Source: Actinotignum timonense
GTDB lineage: Bacteria > Actinomycetota > Actinomycetes > Actinomycetales > Actinomycetaceae
Assembly (NCBI RefSeq): GCF_900155575.1
Contig: NZ_LT706966.1
Location: 151,195-215,194, forward strand
Length of the DNA: 64,000 nucleotides
Direction: 5' to 3'
A program made the translations under genes and the position numbers. This document shows, in pieces, positions 26,308 to 34,615 of the stretch. Below the pieces are notes generated by a model. The model searched no databases, was not told where the DNA came from, and was given only the letters and a program-made list of their open reading frames with translations. Position 1 is the stretch's first letter; every line of letters begins with the position of its first letter.

Positions 26308-26710
26308 TCGGCCAGAATGACACCGGTGTGCTTCGTGCGCCACACGGGTGCGTTTTTTGAGCCGCGCACGCCGTGCCCGACCCCATAAAGGGCGACGCCG
26401 CGCCACTCTTGCCCCGCGCCCGCCGAATTTATGATGTGCAACACATTTTTTCGGCACCGCGTTTCGCGCTCACCGGGCGAGCTTACCACTACCTATAGGG
26501 GCACCACCCACCCGCCACCCCTACATCTTGCGATAAGTGCGAAACTGGCTCCAAACCGCCACTTCCACCCCAAGCCAGCCCGCGGCCAGCTGGCGGCGTC
26601 GTCGTGCTTCATCACCGCAAGCCACCATTTTAGTGGTCTAGCCCACAAATAGCGCGCTAACGCGAACGTAAGTTAACCCATTACTGTTGCACGCGTTTAT
26701 TATCGGATGT

Positions 26711-26726
26711 GGTGGCGTACGCCACC
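26711..26726. promoter_or_regulatory. Perfect 16-bp palindrome upstream of cstA
   Basis: GGTGGCGTACGCCACC is fully self-complementary with no loop, the form expected of a dimeric repressor or activator site and not of an RNA hairpin. It is centred about 93 bp before the cstA start. The cognate regulator is unknown. Confidence 0.5.
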
Positions 26727-26811
26727 CGGGTACTCAACCGAGGATCCGCACAAGATGCCAGCGCTGCCGTCCACGCGGACCGCGCCGGCCCATATAAATG
26801 GAGTTTCAGCT

Positions 26812-29283
26812 ATGAGTGCACCAGCTGACACTGCTCTTCCGAGCTATAGCGAAGAAGAGGAAAAGTATATTATCCGGAACCGCCACGGTGTTCCGGTCGG
26901 AACAAAACCGCATACGAAGTGGACGCTGCCGCGCATCGCGGTGTGGGTCCTCGTAACAGCCCTCGGCGTTGCGGGCTGGTACATGCTCGCCTTCTATCGC
27001 GGTGAACAAGTCAATACCGCGTGGTTCGTGGTGACGTCGGTCTGCACCTACATGATCGCCTACCGCTTCTACGCGCTCTTTATTCAAAAAACCATTATGA
27101 AGCCCGACGATTCCAACGCGACGCCGGCCGAACGCATCAATAACGGACGCGATTTCGACCCGACAAACCGCGTGGTGCTCTACGGGCATCACTTCGCCGC
27201 TATCGCCGGCGCCGGCCCGCTGGTGGGCCCGGTGCTGGCCGCCCAGATGGGCTACCTGCCCGGCACCCTGTGGATTATCTTCGGGGTGTGCGTGGCCGGT
27301 GCCGTCCAGGACATGCTCGTCCTCTTCTTCTCCATGCGCCGCGGCGGGCGCAGCCTCGGCCAGATGGCCGTGGATGAAATCGGGAAGATCGGCGGGGCCG
27401 TGGCCGCGGTCATGATCCTCGTCATGCTCATGATCGTGCTGGCCGTGCTCGCCATGATCTGCGTGAACGCGCTGGCCGATTCGCCCTGGGGCGTTTTCGC
27501 CGTTGGTATGACCATCCCCATCGCGCTGTGCATGGGCCTGTGGCTGCGTTTCGTGCAGCCCGGCAATATCACGATGGTGTCCATTGTTGGGTTCATTGCG
27601 CTGCTCGGTGCGATTATCGGGGGCCGCTACGTGGCGGAATCCGATTTCGGCCAGGCGTTCCTGCACCTGTCCCCCACCACCCTCGTGTGGTGCATGATTG
27701 TGTACGGTTTCTTCGCGGCCGTGCTGCCGGTCTGGCTGCTCCTCACCCCGCGTGACTACCTGTCCACCTTCATGAAGGTCGGCACCATCGTGGTGCTGGC
27801 GCTGGGCATTCTCATCGTGCGCCCGCTGGTGGAAATGCCGGCCGTCACCGAATTCGCTTCGAATACGGACGGCCCGGTATTCGCCGGGGAACTCTTCCCC
27901 TTCCTCTTTATTACCATCGCCTGCGGGGCGCTTTCCGGGATGCACGCAACGGTGTCCTCGGGTACTTCCCCGAAGATGATCCAGAAGGAATCCCAGGTCC
28001 GCATGATCGGCTACGGCGGCATGCTCATGGAATCCTTCGTGGCGATTATGGCGCTGGCCGCGGCCTCCTCCCTCAATATGGGTATCTACTTCGGTATGAA
28101 TACCTCCGAGCACACCACCGATAAGCTGGCGGGCACGGCCATCGTGCAGATGACCGATAACCGCTCCGAGCTTTCGGCGGCCGCGGTGCAAAACCTCGCG
28201 GTCACCGATACCCACGGCAATTCGGTGGAAGCCCGCTGGGAATCCTGGGATGAGAACGGCAATGAGAAGACCTACGTGGGAGCGGAGGCCTTCGATAAGG
28301 TCGCCGAGGACGTTGGGGAAACCTCCGTCACCTCGCGTACCGGTGGTGCGCCCACCCTCGCGGTGGCCATCGCCCATATTCTGCACCAGGTAGGCGGCGG
28401 CCAGGCCATGATGGGCTTCTGGTACCACTTCGCGATTATGTTCGAGGCGCTGTTCATTCTCTCCGCCGTGGACGCCGTGACCCGCGTGGCCCGCTTCCAG
28501 CTGGGCGACGCCCTGGGCAATGTGCTGCCCAAGTTCAAGGATCCCTCCTGGCGAGTGGGCGCGTGGATTACCACGGCCGTGGTGGTGGCGGCCTGGGGTT
28601 CGCTGCTGCTCATGGGCGTGACCGACCCGCGCGGCGGTATCCAAACGCTCTACCCGCTCTTCGGTGTAGCAAACCAGCTCATCGCCGCTTTGGCCCTGAT
28701 TTTGTGCACCGTGGTGGTGGTCAATAAGGGCTGGGCGAAGTGGGCCTGGATCCCGGGCATCGCCGCGACCTTCGACCTTGTAGTCACCTTCGCGGCGTCC
28801 TGGCAGAAGATCTTCTCCTCCGACGCCGCCATCGGGTACTTCACCCAGAACACCAACGCGAAGGCAGCGTTGGCGAAGGCGCAGGCCGCCGGGGATACCG
28901 AAGCCATCGGCATCCAGTCCGCGATTGTGCGTAACACCTTCATCCAGGGCTGGCTCTCCGTGATCTTCCTGGCCACGGTGGCCTTCGTGCTGGTGTGCGC
29001 AATTATCAAGATCATCCGGGTTATCGCCGCGAAGAAGTACGTGAACTCCGAGGATCCCTACCAGGAGTCCAACTTCTACGCGCCCACCCAGCTCTTCCCG
29101 ACCAAGTTGGAGAAGAAGGTGGTGGCGGAATACGCCGTCGTGGGCGACCCGGCTTTGATTCCCGGTTTCGATCACCGTAAGGGTGCGGGCGCGCACGGTT
29201 CCGGTTCCGGTACGACGACGCCGCCAGCTGCCAAGGCGAGCTCTGCCAGCGACTCGGATTCTTCCGGGTCCGCTCAGAGCTAG
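26812..29283 (+). CDS. cstA: Carbon starvation protein A family (pyruvate/peptide transporter)
   Basis: A large membrane transporter; E. coli CstA/BtsT homologues import pyruvate and have been linked to peptide uptake. From ATG 26812 (GGAG 9 bases upstream) the product is 823 residues. A cytoplasmic N-terminus is followed by about 16-18 membrane helices. Family signatures include NNGRDFDPTNRVVLYGHHFAAIAGAGPLVGPVLAAQMGYLPGTLWI near residue 110, and a CGALSGMHATVSSGTSPKM-like segment near 380. A Gly/Ser/Thr-rich tail of about 40 residues is unusual and probably unstructured. The small YbdD-type partner gene follows after 12 nt. Confidence 0.94.
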   Translation: MSAPADTALPSYSEEEEKYIIRNRHGVPVGTKPHTKWTLPRIAVWVLVTALGVAGWYMLAFYRGEQVNTAWFVVTSVCTYMIAYRFYALFIQKTIMKPDDSNATPAERINNGRDFDPTNRVVLYGHHFAAIAGAGPLVGPVLAAQMGYLPGTLWIIFGVCVAGAVQDMLVLFFSMRRGGRSLGQMAVDEIGKIGGAVAAVMILVMLMIVLAVLAMICVNALADSPWGVFAVGMTIPIALCMGLWLRFVQPGNITMVSIVGFIALLGAIIGGRYVAESDFGQAFLHLSPTTLVWCMIVYGFFAAVLPVWLLLTPRDYLSTFMKVGTIVVLALGILIVRPLVEMPAVTEFASNTDGPVFAGELFPFLFITIACGALSGMHATVSSGTSPKMIQKESQVRMIGYGGMLMESFVAIMALAAASSLNMGIYFGMNTSEHTTDKLAGTAIVQMTDNRSELSAAAVQNLAVTDTHGNSVEARWESWDENGNEKTYVGAEAFDKVAEDVGETSVTSRTGGAPTLAVAIAHILHQVGGGQAMMGFWYHFAIMFEALFILSAVDAVTRVARFQLGDALGNVLPKFKDPSWRVGAWITTAVVVAAWGSLLLMGVTDPRGGIQTLYPLFGVANQLIAALALILCTVVVVNKGWAKWAWIPGIAATFDLVVTFAASWQKIFSSDAAIGYFTQNTNAKAALAKAQAAGDTEAIGIQSAIVRNTFIQGWLSVIFLATVAFVLVCAIIKIIRVIAAKKYVNSEDPYQESNFYAPTQLFPTKLEKKVVAEYAVVGDPALIPGFDHRKGAGAHGSGSGTTTPPAAKASSASDSDSSGSAQS

Positions 29284-29295
29284 GAGATCAGGCCA

Positions 29296-29493
29296 ATGTT
29301 CATGACCCAGCTCCGCGCCTTCGCGGCGCACGCTCGCGGCCTGTGGCGGGATTTCACCGGCGAATCGGCTTACGAGAAATACGTAGCCCGGCACGCCCGT
29401 GAACATCCCGATCATCCGCCGCTCGCCAAGCGCGAGTTCTGGCGCCAGCGCGCAGCCTTCGACGAGGAGAATGTCTCCACCGGCTGCTGCTAA
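29296..29493 (+). CDS. YbdD/YjiX-family small protein, CstA partner
   Basis: A 65-residue soluble protein of the DUF466 family. Conserved features are the GESAYEKYVARHAREHPDHPPLAKREFWRQR core (compare YxxYxxHxxxxHP in the family) and the C-terminal Cys pair (TGCC). In E. coli the equivalent gene lies directly behind cstA and is required for pyruvate uptake by the transporter. Here it is 12 nt downstream in the same operon, followed by a strong terminator. The ribosome site is GGAGATCAGGCC just before ATG. Confidence 0.9.
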   Translation: MFMTQLRAFAAHARGLWRDFTGESAYEKYVARHAREHPDHPPLAKREFWRQRAAFDEENVSTGCC

Positions 29494-29533
29494 GCGCTGA
29501 GCTTGGCCTTAGACGCCGGACTTGGCGCCGGGC

Positions 29534-29582
29534 GCTGAGCCGGCCGAATGCGCCGGCCGCTGAGCTGGCCGAATGTGCCGGC
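29534..29582. repeat. Two-copy 25-bp GC-rich tandem repeat
   Basis: GCTGAGCYGGCCGAATGYGCCGGC occurs at 29534-29557 and 29559-29582, period 25, with two substitutions. More degenerate copies precede it. Each copy contains GCCGGC-type dyads, so it can form small hairpins. Confidence 0.55.
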
Positions 29583-29616
29583 TAGCGTTCATCGCCGGGC
29601 TGGAAACTGGCCATCC

Positions 29617-29666
29617 GCACCGCTCCCCGAACCTCGGACTTCGGTCCGCCGTTCGGGGGGCGGTGC
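29617..29666 (+). terminator. Long stem-loop with UUCG tetraloop after cstA-ybdD
   Basis: The 50-bp segment folds symmetrically: GCACCGC / GCGGTGC, CCCCGAAC / GTTCGGGG and CGGAC-TTCG-GTCCG stack with only one wobble and one 2-nt internal loop. A T/C-rich tract (CTTTGTCCCC, then CCCTTTTTGG) follows. The likely role is termination of the cstA operon. Confidence 0.7.
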
Positions 29667-29995
29667 TTTGTCCCCTTCCTTTGTGTCCCCTTTTTGGCCC
29701 ACCATCAAAGTGCACATCCACGCACCGTTTTCCCCGATTATCTGTTCCTGACTTACACTTTGCGCCCCTCGAGGTCCAGGATTTGCACTTTGCGGCCACC
29801 GCGCCGGCGCACCCGCCCCGAAAACCCTCACCGCGGGACCTCGGGCCTAGGCGGCGGGCCCACCCGCCCCTGCGCGGCCACAGTGGCGCCCGCGCAGGAG
29901 CGGCGTCGTCGTACCTGGTCCCAAGAACTAGCAGCCTGGCCGGCATAGGATAAAAGAGAGGCAAAGGAGCCTCATCATTTTATGTCGAGGTAATT

Positions 29996-32617
29996 ATGGG
30001 ACGTTGTTTTTCTGTATCCACACACAAGAACACCTCGCGTCCACGCCGGCGGCTGGCCCTGCTCGGGGCGCTCGCGCTGGCTCCCGTTGCCCTAGGTTCG
30101 TGCGCCGCCTCCGCGAGCGCGCCCGCCGGTGCGGCAACTGTGCACGGAGGTGAAGCAAATATCGTATTGCCTGATCTGTCGGGCGTGAGCGCGGTGGGCG
30201 GGGTATCCGGCCGGTTGCTCCTCCTTATCGGGGTGGGCGTCTGCGTGCTGGGGCTGTGCTTCGGGCTCATCACGTATATGAATCTGCGTAAGCTTCCGGT
30301 GCATCGGGCCATGGTCGAGGTTGCTGACCTCATTTACGAAACCTGCAAAGCCTACCTGGTCAAACAGGGGCGGTTCCTGCTGGTGCTCTGGGCTTTTATT
30401 ACCGCGGTGATCGTGGTCTATTACAAGTTCCTGGTGGGCTTCACCTGGGGGAAGCTCGCGATTGTGGTGGCGTTCTCGCTGCTGGGTATGGGTGGCTCGT
30501 ACGCGGTGGCGTGGTTCGGGATTCGGGTGAATACCCTGGCCAATGCGCGCACGGCTTTCGCTTCGCTGCGCGGGCGGCCCCTCCCGCTGCACCAGGTGCC
30601 GCTGCGTTCGGGGATGTCCATCGGGATGGTGCTCATTTCCCTGGAATTGCTCATGATGCTGGTCATTTTGCTGTTCCTGCCCGCGGATGTGGCGGGGGCT
30701 TGCTTTATTGGCTTCGCGATCGGGGAATCTCTGGGTGCTTCGGCGCTGCGCATCGCCGGTGGTATTTTCACGAAGATTGCCGATATTGGCTCCGACCTCA
30801 TGAAGATCGTCTTCAAAATTGATGAGGACGACCCGCGTAACCCGGGCGTCATCGCCGATTGCGTGGGCGATAATGCCGGGGATTCGGTAGGTCCCTCCGC
30901 GGACGGCTTCGAAACCTACGGGGTGACCGGAGTGGCGCTGGTGACCTTCATCGTGCTGGCCGTGCATGACCCAGCGCTGCAAGCCACCCTGCTGGTGTGG
31001 GTCTTCACGGTGCGGGTGGCCATGATTATCGCCTCGGCGCTGGCCTACGGCCTCAACGCGCGCCTGGCCGCCACCCGCTACGCGAGCGCCACCACCCTCA
31101 ATTTCGAAAAACCGCTGAGTTCACTCGTGTGGCTCACCTCGATTTTCTGCATTGCTTGCGTGTACGGGATCTCCTGGCTCGTTTTGGGTGGGAACGACGG
31201 CGCACTGTGGCTCGCGCTCGCCACTATCGTGACCTGCGGGACTTTGGCGGGGGCGCTTATCCCCGAGCTGGTCAAGGTCTTCACCTCCACCACTTCGCGG
31301 CACGTGCGGGAAGTGGTGAAAAGTTCACGCCAGGGCGGGGCTTCCCTCAATATTCTGTCCGGTGTGGTGGCCGGGAATTTCTCCGCCTTCTGGCTGGGCA
31401 TCACCATCGTGGGGCTCATGGCCGGGGCTTTCGTGATCGCGGATGCCACGCTCGGTGAGTTCATGCTGGCGCCGGCTGTTTTCGCTTTCGGGCTGGTGGC
31501 TTTCGGGTTCCTGGGCATGGGGCCGGTGACCATCGCGGTGGATTCCTACGGCCCGGTCACCGATAACGCCCAGTCGGTCTACGAGCTTTCCCGTATCGAG
31601 GCGCTCCCCAATATCGACGCCGATATTCGCTCCAGTTTTGGTTTCGCCCCGCAATGGGATCGCGCCAAACTCATGCTGGAGGAGAACGACGGCGCCGGCA
31701 ATACCTTCAAGGCCACCGCCAAGCCGGTGCTCATCGGCACCGCGGTGGTGGGTGCTACCACGATGATCTTCTCGATTATTATCGGGCTGACCGGTGGGCT
31801 GACCAGCGGGATCGAGATGCTGTCCCTCATGCACGCCCCGTTCCTGCTGGGGATTATCAGCGGGGGCGCGGTGATCTTCTGGTTCTCCGGGGCGTCGATG
31901 CAGGCGGTGACCACGGGGGCGTACCGGGCGGTGGAGTTCATCAAGGAGTCCATCCATCTGGATAAAAATGCGGAGCGGGCTTCCCACGATGACTCGCGGC
32001 GCGTCGTCGAAATTTGTACCCAGTACGCCCAGCAGGGGATGCTCACCATTTTCCTGGCGGTCTTCTTCGCTACTCTTTCCTTCGCGTTTATCGAGCCGTA
32101 CTTCTTTATCGGCTACCTCATTTCCATCGCTATTTTCGGCCTCTACCAGGCGATTTACATGGCGAATGCGGGTGGGGCCTGGGATAACGCTAAGAAGATC
32201 GTGGAGGTGGATCTGCACGCGAAGGGCACCGCGCTCCACGATGCCACCATCGTGGGCGATACCGTGGGTGATCCTTTCAAGGACACCTCCTCGGTGGCCC
32301 TCAACCCTATTATTAAGTTCACGACTCTCTTCGGCCTGCTCGCCGTGGAGCTGGCCGTGAGCCTCAACGCCCAGAATCTCACCGCGGTGGTCACCGGCCT
32401 GGCGGTGTGCTTCGGGGCCCTCGCGCTCGTCTTTATTTACCGCTCGTTCTACAGCATGCGCATCCAGGCATCCACCGAGGATCCGCTGCTGGACGAACCC
32501 GAACCTGAATCTTCGCGTGAATCTTCACCTGAATCTTCGCCCGTATCCGAACCAGCGCTCGAACCGCATTCCCGGTTTGACACCGGATCCGAACCCGAGA
32601 AGGGAGTCCTGGCATGA
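29996..32617 (+). CDS. hppA: Membrane-bound proton-translocating pyrophosphatase
   Basis: Couples hydrolysis of cytoplasmic PPi to ion pumping, saving energy in anaerobes. The 873-residue protein has about 16 membrane helices. Key motifs are GGIFTKIADIGSDLMK near residue 254, EDDPRNPGVIADCVGDNAGDSVGPSADGFETYGVTG near 278 and the C-terminal acidic DTVGDPFKDTSSVALNP near 757. The variant motif (KIVFKID for the canonical LVGKVE, GDSVGPSAD for GDCAGMAAD) marks a divergent subfamily. At the K+-dependence switch it has GNTFKA with Lys572, which in characterised enzymes means K+-independent. The N-terminus has an extra basic/hydrophobic leader with a lipobox-like LGSC, and a Glu/Ser/Pro-rich tail follows the last helix. 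Confidence 0.93.
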   Translation: MGRCFSVSTHKNTSRPRRRLALLGALALAPVALGSCAASASAPAGAATVHGGEANIVLPDLSGVSAVGGVSGRLLLLIGVGVCVLGLCFGLITYMNLRKLPVHRAMVEVADLIYETCKAYLVKQGRFLLVLWAFITAVIVVYYKFLVGFTWGKLAIVVAFSLLGMGGSYAVAWFGIRVNTLANARTAFASLRGRPLPLHQVPLRSGMSIGMVLISLELLMMLVILLFLPADVAGACFIGFAIGESLGASALRIAGGIFTKIADIGSDLMKIVFKIDEDDPRNPGVIADCVGDNAGDSVGPSADGFETYGVTGVALVTFIVLAVHDPALQATLLVWVFTVRVAMIIASALAYGLNARLAATRYASATTLNFEKPLSSLVWLTSIFCIACVYGISWLVLGGNDGALWLALATIVTCGTLAGALIPELVKVFTSTTSRHVREVVKSSRQGGASLNILSGVVAGNFSAFWLGITIVGLMAGAFVIADATLGEFMLAPAVFAFGLVAFGFLGMGPVTIAVDSYGPVTDNAQSVYELSRIEALPNIDADIRSSFGFAPQWDRAKLMLEENDGAGNTFKATAKPVLIGTAVVGATTMIFSIIIGLTGGLTSGIEMLSLMHAPFLLGIISGGAVIFWFSGASMQAVTTGAYRAVEFIKESIHLDKNAERASHDDSRRVVEICTQYAQQGMLTIFLAVFFATLSFAFIEPYFFIGYLISIAIFGLYQAIYMANAGGAWDNAKKIVEVDLHAKGTALHDATIVGDTVGDPFKDTSSVALNPIIKFTTLFGLLAVELAVSLNAQNLTAVVTGLAVCFGALALVFIYRSFYSMRIQASTEDPLLDEPEPESSRESSPESSPVSEPALEPHSRFDTGSEPEKGVLA

Positions 32618-33657
32618 ATATCGCCGTGCATTGGTCCGGCGCTCAGATCAGCCCGGAAGGAAAAATAGCCGGCCAGGATGCCGGCGCTACCCTGCTGCGC
32701 CGCCTCCTGCGCATTTTCCCGGATGCGGTGGTGCTTGACCCCAGCGGGGTTTCCGCCGAAGAGCTCGCCCCAGATACGGTGGTCATCACTATGGATGTGC
32801 ATGATACCCCGGCCCTGTGGGCGCGCCTACGGGCCGCGGGCCGGGTGGCGGCCGGCCGGCCCGCCCCGCGGCTCATGAATTTTGTGTGGCTGCCGGTTTC
32901 CACCCTGGACAGCGCGGAGGAGATCGCCCCGGTGGCCCTCTCCTGCGCGCTCTTCCCCACCTTCGCCAATTCGGAGCGCACTGCCGGTGAGATCCGCGAG
33001 ATGGTGAATAAGTGGACGGTGCCCCCGCTGGCCGGGAGGCTCAAGCTAGGCTGGGTGAATCTCGGTTTCCGCCTCGACCACGTGCAGGAGCGGCGCGAAC
33101 CGGAGGTCCCGGTGGTGCTCTATCCCGCGATTTACCTCTCGGCGCGCAAACGCCCCGATTTCTTCATGGATGTGCTCAGCCGGGTGCGCGAACTCATCCC
33201 GCTCACGGTGGAGATGCGTCTGCACGAAGCACACCTGGTTTCCGAGAAGGCCATGCGGTATTCGCGCCTGCCGTGGATGCACGTGGGGCCGCTGACCGAT
33301 ACCCGCACCTCGTATTACCAGGCCCTCGCCCACACCACGGCCTTCCTGGCCACCGCCGCGGAGGAATCCTACGGGCTCTCCTACGTGGAGGCCCTGGGTG
33401 CCGGGGCACTCGGGGTGTTCCCGGATGTGCCCTGGGCCCGCGCGCTACTTCCGGAAAACTATCCCTTCCTCTATCCGGATGGCGATGAGGCGGCCGCGGC
33501 GGCCATGCTCACCCGGGTTCTCACCCGCACCGCGCAATGCCGGGCCGATCTGGATGCGGCCTGCGGCGGGAGTTTCCGCGAGTGGATCGCCGCGCATCAC
33601 TCCGATGATGCGTTTGACCGCGAGATCGTGGCCGCGGTGCAGCGCTGGTTCGGGTAG
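32614..33657 (+). CDS. Glycosyltransferase-like protein (GT-B, GT4-like C-terminal motif)
   Basis: A 347-residue protein starting within the hppA stop (ATGA overlap). The N-terminal half is Rossmann-like without clear signatures (IAVHWSGAQISPEGKIAGQD). The C-terminal half carries the retaining GT-B pattern EESYGLSYVEALGAGALGVFP near residue 250, an EX7E-type nucleotide-sugar site. Donor and acceptor are unknown. Coupling to hppA is odd. Many glycosyltransferase pathways release PPi when nucleotide sugars are made, which could explain co-expression, but that is speculation. Confidence 0.75.
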   Translation: MNIAVHWSGAQISPEGKIAGQDAGATLLRRLLRIFPDAVVLDPSGVSAEELAPDTVVITMDVHDTPALWARLRAAGRVAAGRPAPRLMNFVWLPVSTLDSAEEIAPVALSCALFPTFANSERTAGEIREMVNKWTVPPLAGRLKLGWVNLGFRLDHVQERREPEVPVVLYPAIYLSARKRPDFFMDVLSRVRELIPLTVEMRLHEAHLVSEKAMRYSRLPWMHVGPLTDTRTSYYQALAHTTAFLATAAEESYGLSYVEALGAGALGVFPDVPWARALLPENYPFLYPDGDEAAAAAMLTRVLTRTAQCRADLDAACGGSFREWIAAHHSDDAFDREIVAAVQRWFG

Positions 33658-33757
33658 CGGCCCGCGTACTCTGCGTGACGCACAGTTTGCGTGGCGGCTC
33701 GCGCCACTTCCGCCACCAACGACACCGCTTCGCGTATCGCCCACGAGCACATATAAC

Positions 33758-33796
33758 GACGGCGCCAGCAGGGCACATCCTTCTGCTGGCGCCGTC
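33758..33796. terminator. Bidirectional terminator between convergent glycosyltransferase and deoC
   Basis: GACGGCGCCAGCAG (33758-33771) and CTGCTGGCGCCGTC (33783-33796) form a perfect 14-bp stem with an 11-nt loop, in the 219-bp gap between two converging genes. Nothing else is supported in that gap. Confidence 0.75.
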
Positions 33797-33876
33797 ATCA
33801 CGTTACGGCGGGGGCGGATTCTCGCACGCAGGTACGCCCCCACCGGTGCTCGGGCTAGTTGCCCACAACGGTACGG

Positions 33877-34584
33877 CTACTCGCCGAGCACCACCGGCAC
33901 GGAGCGGTAACCTACCCCGATGCGCTCTACGCCCATATCGATGAGATCGAAGTAGTGGGCCTGGTCGCGCACATTGCCGGAGGCCTTGACCTTGGCCCGG
34001 CCGTCGGTCACCTCAATGAGATGCGCCATCACATCGCGCGCCCCGCCAACCGTGGGCCCGCCGGTGTAGAAACCGGTGGAGGTCTTCACGTAGTCACCGC
34101 CGGCGGCGATCACCGCTTCCACCCCGCCCTCGATGGCCTTCTTATCGAGAGCATCGGTTTCGAGGATCACCTTGGTGACCACGCCCGCCTCGCGGCACAC
34201 CGCGATAGCCGGCTTGATTTCCTCGGCGGCCTGCTGCCACTTGCCTTCGCGCAGCAGCCCGTAGTTAATGACCAGGTCAAGATCTTGAATATCGCCGCGC
34301 GAGACGTACGCACGCGCCAGCATTTCTTTATCGGCTGCGGTGCCCTGCCCGAAGGGGAAATCGGCGACGACGCAGATTCCCACCCCGGTCCCGGGCAGCA
34401 AAGGTGCTACCACATCCAGGGCCCAGGGGTTGGTGCACAGCGTGGCACATTTGTAATTGATACCGGTATGCGCCAGTTCCACCACTTCCTCGGTGGTGAA
34501 TTGCGGCTTGAGGATGGAGTAATCGATGTAGGAGGCGAGTTCGTCGCGCGTCATCTGAGCGGCTTTCTTCTCCGGCTGTGCCAT
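33877..34584 (-). CDS. deoC: Deoxyribose-phosphate aldolase
   Basis: Cleaves 2-deoxy-D-ribose-5-phosphate to acetaldehyde and glyceraldehyde-3-phosphate. The start at ATG 34584 is backed by AAAGGA; upstream in-frame sequence is non-coding in character. The 235-residue TIM barrel has Asp/Lys catalytic features: VVTKVILET (Lys138) and the Schiff-base lysine Lys167 in GDYVKTSTGF. The length is normal. It is the last gene of an operon with a glycyl radical enzyme and a PfkB kinase, with no deoA/deoB/deoD beside it. This suggests it handles a deoxypentose phosphate from that pathway and not only from nucleosides. Confidence 0.93.
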   Translation of the reverse strand: MAQPEKKAAQMTRDELASYIDYSILKPQFTTEEVVELAHTGINYKCATLCTNPWALDVVAPLLPGTGVGICVVADFPFGQGTAADKEMLARAYVSRGDIQDLDLVINYGLLREGKWQQAAEEIKPAIAVCREAGVVTKVILETDALDKKAIEGGVEAVIAAGGDYVKTSTGFYTGGPTVGGARDVMAHLIEVTDGRAKVKASGNVRDQAHYFDLIDMGVERIGVGYRSVPVVLGE

Positions 34585-34615
34585 GATTATCCTTTCTTTC
34601 TGCCCTCGCGGGCGG

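Larger units (their letters stand above)
26270..26811. other. 542-bp divergent intergenic region nrdD/cstA
   Basis: No convincing gene. It holds the NrdR-like box, small palindromes (ACACCGGTGT near 26321) and, 85 bp before the cstA start, the perfect 16-bp palindrome GGTGGCGTACGCCACC (26711-26726). Promoters for both divergent transcripts must lie here, but I found no unambiguous -35/-10 pair. Confidence 0.6.
29494..29995. other. 502-bp intergenic region between ybdD and hppA
   Basis: No supported gene. From left to right it contains a degenerate tandem repeat, a very strong stem-loop with UUCG tetraloop, and paired CACTTTGCG copies near 29755 and 29787. One exact copy of the recurrent GCGTCGTCGTAC motif lies at 29903-29914. 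Small open frames here lack ribosome sites. Confidence 0.6.

Noticed and set aside
26806..29415. A long open frame on the minus strand opposite cstA
   Set aside because: It is a mirror frame produced by GC-rich third positions of cstA; the peptide is His/Gly/Glu-rich, has no ribosome site, and the plus-strand frame has clear family motifs.
32449..32617. Glu/Ser/Pro repeats at the pyrophosphatase C-terminus considered as a frameshifted neighbouring gene
   Set aside because: The frame is continuous with the last membrane helix and ends in an ATGA overlap with the next gene, as expected for a real tail.
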